Both the position numbers and the translations under genes were made by a program. The notes beneath the pieces were generated by a model. It was not told where the DNA came from. It worked only from the letters and a program-made list of their open reading frames with translations, and did not search any database. A DNA stretch of 64,000 nucleotides from JBMNCQ01 sp049366715 (lineage in GTDB: Bacteria > Bacillota > Peptococcia > Peptococcales > BICA1-8). This document shows, piece after piece, positions 60,783 to 64,000 of the stretch. Location: the NCBI GenBank assembly GCA_049366715.1, contig JBMNCQ010000065.1, positions 86,453-150,452 of the forward strand, read 5' to 3'. Numbering within the stretch: the first letter of the stretch is position 1; each line of letters starts with the position of its first letter.

Positions 60783-60810
60783 TAGGTTATGTTGGTAGTG
60801 TGTTATTGGT
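60783..60810 (-). promoter_or_regulatory. Candidate sigma-K promoter
   Basis: On the minus strand ACC, 16 bases, CATAACCTA, which fits the late mother-cell consensus (AC at -35, CATAnnnTA at -10). It lies 40 bases before the 205-aa gene. Confidence 0.5.
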
Positions 60811-60946
60811 GAATATCAGTAAGGGATTTATGTGAAAAAAGTTGGCTGCTGCCATAGATACCGGCGGGGAAGGGAGCGGAGAGGGGACATAATCTCAAAA
60901 TATTGTCGAATAATGGGATAATTTCTTGGAAGGGTAATTTATTTCC

Positions 60947-61032
60947 GTAGGGACAAGGGGACAGTAGGGACAAGGGGACAGTAGGGACAAGGGGACAGTA
61001 GGGGACAGTAGGGGACAGGTGCTTTGTCCCTA
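60947..61032. repeat. Tandem GTAGGGACAAGGGGACA array
   Basis: Three exact 17-bp units (60947-60997), then two 10-bp GTAGGGGACA units (60998-61017). TTTGTCCCTA at about 61024-61033 is the reverse complement of TAGGGACAAA-like text, so the end can fold back on any unit. Confidence 0.85.
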
Positions 61033-61184
61033 AAAGTGATTGAATACCATGGAATATGCACATATAATATTAAAAAAGATGATGAACTGAGTTGAAGAGG
61101 TCATATTAACGAAAAAATTCAGGAGGATTTGATAGAATATCTATTTTGCTCTAGCTATAAGTTTCTAATATGATTAATTTTTTC

Positions 61185-61289
61185 GTTATCCATATGTGGA
61201 TAGGCGCAGAGTACATAAAAATAGATTCTTGGAGTTCCATGAAGATATATGCATTAATCTCGGAAGCAGAAGAACCGTCCCCGATTTGC
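61185..61289 (+). repeat. 105-bp direct repeat, copy 1
   Basis: Begins GTTATCCATATGTGGATAG and ends AGAACCGTCCCCGATTTGC. Copy 2 is at 61701-61806. The two flank the lipoprotein gene. Confidence 0.85.
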
Positions 61290-61297
61290 TATTACAC

Positions 61298-61645
61298 ATG
61301 AAGAAAAAAATATCTATTATTGTCACGATGTTACTTGTGCTGATAATTATAGGATGTAGTAATCCTTTAACATTAAAAAATGAAAATGAGAACTGGAAAG
61401 TTCAAATTTCTGGAGATATCATTACAATAGAAAGTAAAAAAAGCATTAATAAAAACAAAACAATATATTTTGAAGTAATGCCTAAAAATCATGAAGACGA
61501 AAAAGTTTCGGCAAAGTATGACCTCAAAAAGGATAAAATAACTACAAGCTTTAAGGTCTTTGATCATTTCCCAGAAGATGAAAATATTATGATCCTAATC
61601 CAATGGGATAATCATGAAGAAATTTTAGAGTTAAAAAGAAAATAG
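61298..61645 (+). CDS. Small lipoprotein, unknown function
   Basis: 115 aa. Lipoprotein signal MKKKISIIVTMLLVLIIIGC (Cys20), then a Lys-rich, beta-type domain (ISGDIITIESKK, YFEVMPKNHEDE). No ribosome site is obvious before the ATG at 61298, and the start lies 9 bases after repeat copy 1, so expression may depend on the repeat. Base composition is more AT-rich than its neighbours. Probably a transferred cassette. An open frame back to 61196 runs through the repeat and is not believed. Confidence 0.65.
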   Translation: MKKKISIIVTMLLVLIIIGCSNPLTLKNENENWKVQISGDIITIESKKSINKNKTIYFEVMPKNHEDEKVSAKYDLKKDKITTSFKVFDHFPEDENIMILIQWDNHEEILELKRK

Positions 61646-61700
61646 AGATAAGGAGAAAGGTGATTTGTCCCTAAATAAAGGTTTCATATTTTGACTGTTT

Positions 61701-61806
61701 GTTATCCATATGTGGATAGCCGCAAAATAATTGAAAAATAGATTCTTGGAATTCTATGGAAATGGACTCATTAATCTTGGAAGCAGGAGAACCGTCCCCG
61801 GTTTGC
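61701..61806 (+). repeat. 105-bp direct repeat, copy 2
   Basis: Same wording as copy 1 with scattered differences: GTTATCCATATGTGGATAG at the start and GAACCGTCCCCGGTTTGC at the end. Confidence 0.85.
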
Positions 61807-61835
61807 CGCCCCCGGTTTCAGGCTTTAAAAACAAA

Positions 61836-61860
61836 AAAGGCCGGTTGGTAACCGGTCTTT
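61836..61860. terminator. Bidirectional terminator
   Basis: AAAGGCCGGTT, loop GGT, AACCGGTCTTT, with T-runs on both strands. It ends 27 bases from the minus-strand speD stop. Confidence 0.85.
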
Positions 61861-61887
61861 TTTCATGCCTCCGAGGAGGCGTTCATT

Positions 61888-62283
61888 TCATGAGTTAACT
61901 ACTTTTAATTCTTTGCGGAGGTCGGTAATTTCACCTGTACCCCGCATCAGTCCTCGCTCAAAAGCCTTTTTAGGTTTCAGTAAAGTCAGCAGATGCCGGT
62001 AAGCCTTTTCAGGATCTACTTCCGTACCGCAGGTATAGCAGTCAATGGCACAGAAACCATGTTCAGGATAAGTATGAATAGATAAGTGACTTTCAGCTAA
62101 AACCAAAACGCCTGTAACACCTTGCGGTTCAAATCTGTTAAACTGCTCACCTACAACTGTTGCACCGGAAATCCGGGCTGCTTCGTGAAGAGCGCTGCGC
62201 AGAAAATCATAATTATTGAGCATCTCCTCAGAAACTCCGTAAAAATCAGCGATTACATGTCGACCAAAGGTTGAAAAACTCAT
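61888..62283 (-). CDS. speD: S-adenosylmethionine decarboxylase proenzyme, short (class 1B) type
   Basis: 131-aa pyruvoyl enzyme of the Bacillus/Thermotoga type. The self-cleavage Ser is S65 (ESHLSIHTYPEHG). The conserved CAIDCYTCG follows, and the C-terminus matches the family. AAAGGGGG precedes the ATG. It makes decarboxylated AdoMet and thus overlaps in function with the E. coli-type enzyme at 17117-17935. No speE is adjacent. Confidence 0.96.
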   Translation of the reverse strand: MSFSTFGRHVIADFYGVSEEMLNNYDFLRSALHEAARISGATVVGEQFNRFEPQGVTGVLVLAESHLSIHTYPEHGFCAIDCYTCGTEVDPEKAYRHLLTLLKPKKAFERGLMRGTGEITDLRKELKVVNS

Positions 62284-62746
62284 TTTGGCCTCCCCCTTTC
62301 AAAAATAATAATTTATCATAATATACACCCACGGGGGTTAAAGTCGGACTATTTATTGTCCAACCCTTTAAGATGTATATGTGAGCCATAAGTGACAAAT
62401 TAATTTAAATTTCTGCACGATAGATATAAGTATAAAAGCGTTTTACTTAGTTGTCAATAATATCTGGCAAATATTTTTTAAAGAATGATGCGTTCATTTT
62501 TACGAAGTTTCCTGATAAAATCGGCATATATCAGGATTTTAACTTAATAGGGCAGGGAGTATTTATTTATCATAACCTTTAAATAATAAAAAAATAACAA
62601 AACAAGAAGCATTTATCAGGAAAATATCTTAAATCAGCCGGCAGGGTAAGAAATAATCTTTATATTTACTATTTTGAAGCAATTTACGGGGACCTTTTAA
62701 GAAATTTTTGGTATACTGATCAAGTAGCAAGATTATAGGAGATGAT
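62284..62746. other. Gene-free AT-rich interval
   Basis: Divergent region between speD (minus) and the TauE-like gene (plus). GGAC-TATTTATT-GTCC (62348-62363) is an inverted repeat that may be a speD operator. TATACT near 62711 could be the -10 of the plus-strand gene. Nothing else is supported. Confidence 0.45.
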
Positions 62747-63478
62747 ATGGTGTTCGATAGTATGTGGCTAATAGCCGTCCTGATCGTTATCTTAGCTTCC
62801 GGTCTGCAGGCTGTGACCGGCTTTGGATTCGGTTTAGTGGCGGTGCCTTTATTTTTACTTATCTTTGATGCCAAGTCGGCTGTTGGCTTAAGTATGATGA
62901 TCTCTTTTTTTTCGGTGACCAGACTTGCTGTAAACACGCGGAAATTCATTATACCTTCTCTGGTGAAAAATCTTTTAAGCGGGGCTTTATTTGGAATCCC
63001 TCTGGGGATTTTTATTTTTTATCATGTTAACATGACCAATTTGAAATTTTTAATTAGTATAATTGTGATCCTGCTCAGTTCTTTCTTAATTTCCGGGTAC
63101 AGGTTTAAAGTAAAGGACAGTATCTGGGTTGACCGTATTATCGGCAGTATATCCGGTGTTTTAACCTCTTGTATCGGGATGCCCGGACCGCCCATAATCC
63201 TCTTTTTAAATAATAAGGAACTGTCTAAGGACGGGTTTAGAGCGACCTTCGCCTGTTATAATTCATCCGTATATGTGCCTAGTATCATATTTCTATTTTT
63301 TTTAGGTTCTTTGCATAAAATCATTATACTCAAAGCACTTACCTTGATCCCCTTTGCCTTTTTAGGTGGTTTTGTCGGGAGCAGGATATTTCCCTATGTA
63401 TCCCAGGCTCATTTTCAAAAGGGTGTTCCTATTTTAGTTCTTCTGACAGCAATATATTCGTTGCTTTCTACTTTGTGA
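62747..63478 (+). CDS. TauE/SafE-family membrane permease
   Basis: 243-aa protein with seven or eight helices. Text: GLQAVTGFGFGLVAVPLFLL, and TSCIGMPGPPIILF in the second repeat. The family includes sulfite, sulfoacetate and other anion exporters; the substrate here is unknown. ATAGGAGATG precedes the ATG. Its end overlaps the convergent thioesterase gene by 11 bases. Confidence 0.9.
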   Translation: MVFDSMWLIAVLIVILASGLQAVTGFGFGLVAVPLFLLIFDAKSAVGLSMMISFFSVTRLAVNTRKFIIPSLVKNLLSGALFGIPLGIFIFYHVNMTNLKFLISIIVILLSSFLISGYRFKVKDSIWVDRIIGSISGVLTSCIGMPGPPIILFLNNKELSKDGFRATFACYNSSVYVPSIIFLFFLGSLHKIIILKALTLIPFAFLGGFVGSRIFPYVSQAHFQKGVPILVLLTAIYSLLSTL

Positions 63479-63899
63479 TTCCTTCAAATGCCGTAATTTT
63501 CTCCCGTATTTCCTCAGGGATGCTCCGGGAAGAGCCTTTTGCTAAATCGATACAGACATAAATATTATCGGCGGTAAAGAGTATCTCCTGTTCCTTTTCT
63601 CTGGTAATTTGGGCAGCTATATTAATGCTGCTGTTCCCCAGACCGGTTACTTTACAGTAAATATTTAGAACATCATCTAATCTGGCAGGTTTTTTATATT
63701 CCAGATTTGCTTTAACCAGGACTAATTCAAATTTATTTTCTTGCAGATAAAATTCCCAGTGCTCTTGAAAAATGTTGCGAAAATATTCCACTACCGCTAC
63801 ATCTACATAAGTCAGATAATGGGAGTTAAAGACGATTCTTTGTCCGTCGATTTCCGAATAACGAACCCGCAATGGATAATAAAAATTAAAATTATGCAT
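63468..63899 (-). CDS. Acyl-CoA thioesterase, YbgC/4-hydroxybenzoyl-CoA thioesterase family
   Basis: 143-aa hotdog-fold thioesterase. The catalytic region is RYSEIDGQRIVFNSHYLTY with the expected Asp. Text later: ARLDDVLNIYCKVTGLG. It hydrolyses short or aromatic acyl-CoA. GAGGAAGTG precedes the ATG. Single gene, convergent with the TauE-like gene. Confidence 0.9.
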   Translation of the reverse strand: MHNFNFYYPLRVRYSEIDGQRIVFNSHYLTYVDVAVVEYFRNIFQEHWEFYLQENKFELVLVKANLEYKKPARLDDVLNIYCKVTGLGNSSINIAAQITREKEQEILFTADNIYVCIDLAKGSSRSIPEEIREKITAFEGITK

Positions 63900-63945
63900 A
63901 GTTCACTTCCTCGTTCAAATGATTTGGCGGTGTTATGGACTACAT

Positions 63946-63995
63946 GGGCGTGTCGCAAAACGTTTATGTAAAAACATAGGGCGACGCGCCCTTTT
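63946..63995. terminator. Long GC-rich hairpin at the window end
   Basis: GGGCGTGTCGC (63946-63956) pairs with GCGACGCGCCC (63981-63991) with one mismatch, inner TATG/CATA, then TTTT. It may be a terminator for a plus-strand transcript, or a leader hairpin on the minus strand. No plus-strand gene ends just before it. Confidence 0.5.
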
Positions 63996-64000
63996 ATCTA

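Larger units (their letters stand above)
60744..61297. other. Gene-free interval with repeats
   Basis: Holds the sigma-K-like promoter (60783-60810, minus strand), the GGGGACA array (60947-61032) and copy 1 of the 105-bp repeat (61185-61289). Open frames across it are repeat artefacts. Confidence 0.6.

Noticed and set aside
60803..61063. 86-aa minus-strand open frame
   Set aside because: Translation of the GGGGACA array; low-complexity and no ribosome site.
61196..61297. N-terminal extension of the lipoprotein to 61196
   Set aside because: It lies inside the 105-bp direct repeat and would bury the clear lipoprotein signal peptide.

Overview
The window looks like a chromosome segment of an anaerobic, endospore-forming Firmicute of class Clostridia, most like the Peptococcaceae / Desulfitobacterium group. 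The reasons are strong AGGAGG-type ribosome sites with many TTG and GTG starts, moderately AT-rich DNA, corrinoid methyl-transfer enzymes, EtfAB, a molybdopterin oxidoreductase, Ptb-Buk, and two YheC/YheD-type spore ATP-grasp proteins. The genus is inference. No rRNA, tRNA, insertion sequence, prophage or CRISPR array was seen.

Layout. (a) 1-10981: two sugar ABC permeases, a FucI-like isomerase, a GntR regulator, a PPi-type phosphofructokinase and a class II aldolase run directly into a C1 module: UroD-family methyltransferase, corrinoid protein, B12 reactivation-like protein, fused MetF-MetV reductase and AcsE/MtrH-like methyltransferase. Together they read as sugar uptake coupled to methyl removal onto tetrahydrofolate, possibly from an O-methylated sugar. 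(b) 11410-16893: a decayed AraC - TctC - TctB - TctA - sulfatase-like locus; four genes carry visible lesions. (c) 17117-22780: E. coli-type AdoMet decarboxylase, MarR, acyl-CoA dehydrogenase with EtfBA, and a radical SAM gene that seems to start at ATC. (d) 22781-23436: gene-free, with two heptamer repeat arrays, then the dnaK-cbpA-cbpM-clpB chaperone operon (23437-29316).

(e) 29635-54277: after a small deacylase gene, a 24-kb catabolic block on the plus strand. It holds a TRAP transporter (DctM-DctP-DctQ), a molybdopterin oxidoreductase complex with Fe-S subunit, NrfD anchor and TorD chaperone, an FAH-family hydrolase, a zinc dehydrogenase, a DRE-TIM lyase/synthase, LutA- and LutB-like Fe-S proteins, a D-2-hydroxyacid dehydrogenase, MarR, an MFS carrier, Ptb-Buk, an amidohydrolase, a DASS carrier, and a fumarate-reductase-like flavoprotein with ferredoxin. 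Related motifs built on TATACG and CGTAC lie ahead of four of its transcription units, so it may be one regulon for a carboxylic acid substrate that I cannot identify.

(f) 54506-64000: an unknown 148-aa protein, an ArAE/FUSC-type membrane protein, a LUD protein, a minus-strand spore-coat-like cluster (57306-60743) with a candidate sigma-K promoter, a lipoprotein gene between two 105-bp direct repeats, a second short-type AdoMet decarboxylase, a TauE/SafE permease and a thioesterase. GGGGAC/GTCCCC-containing repeats recur in several intergenic gaps.
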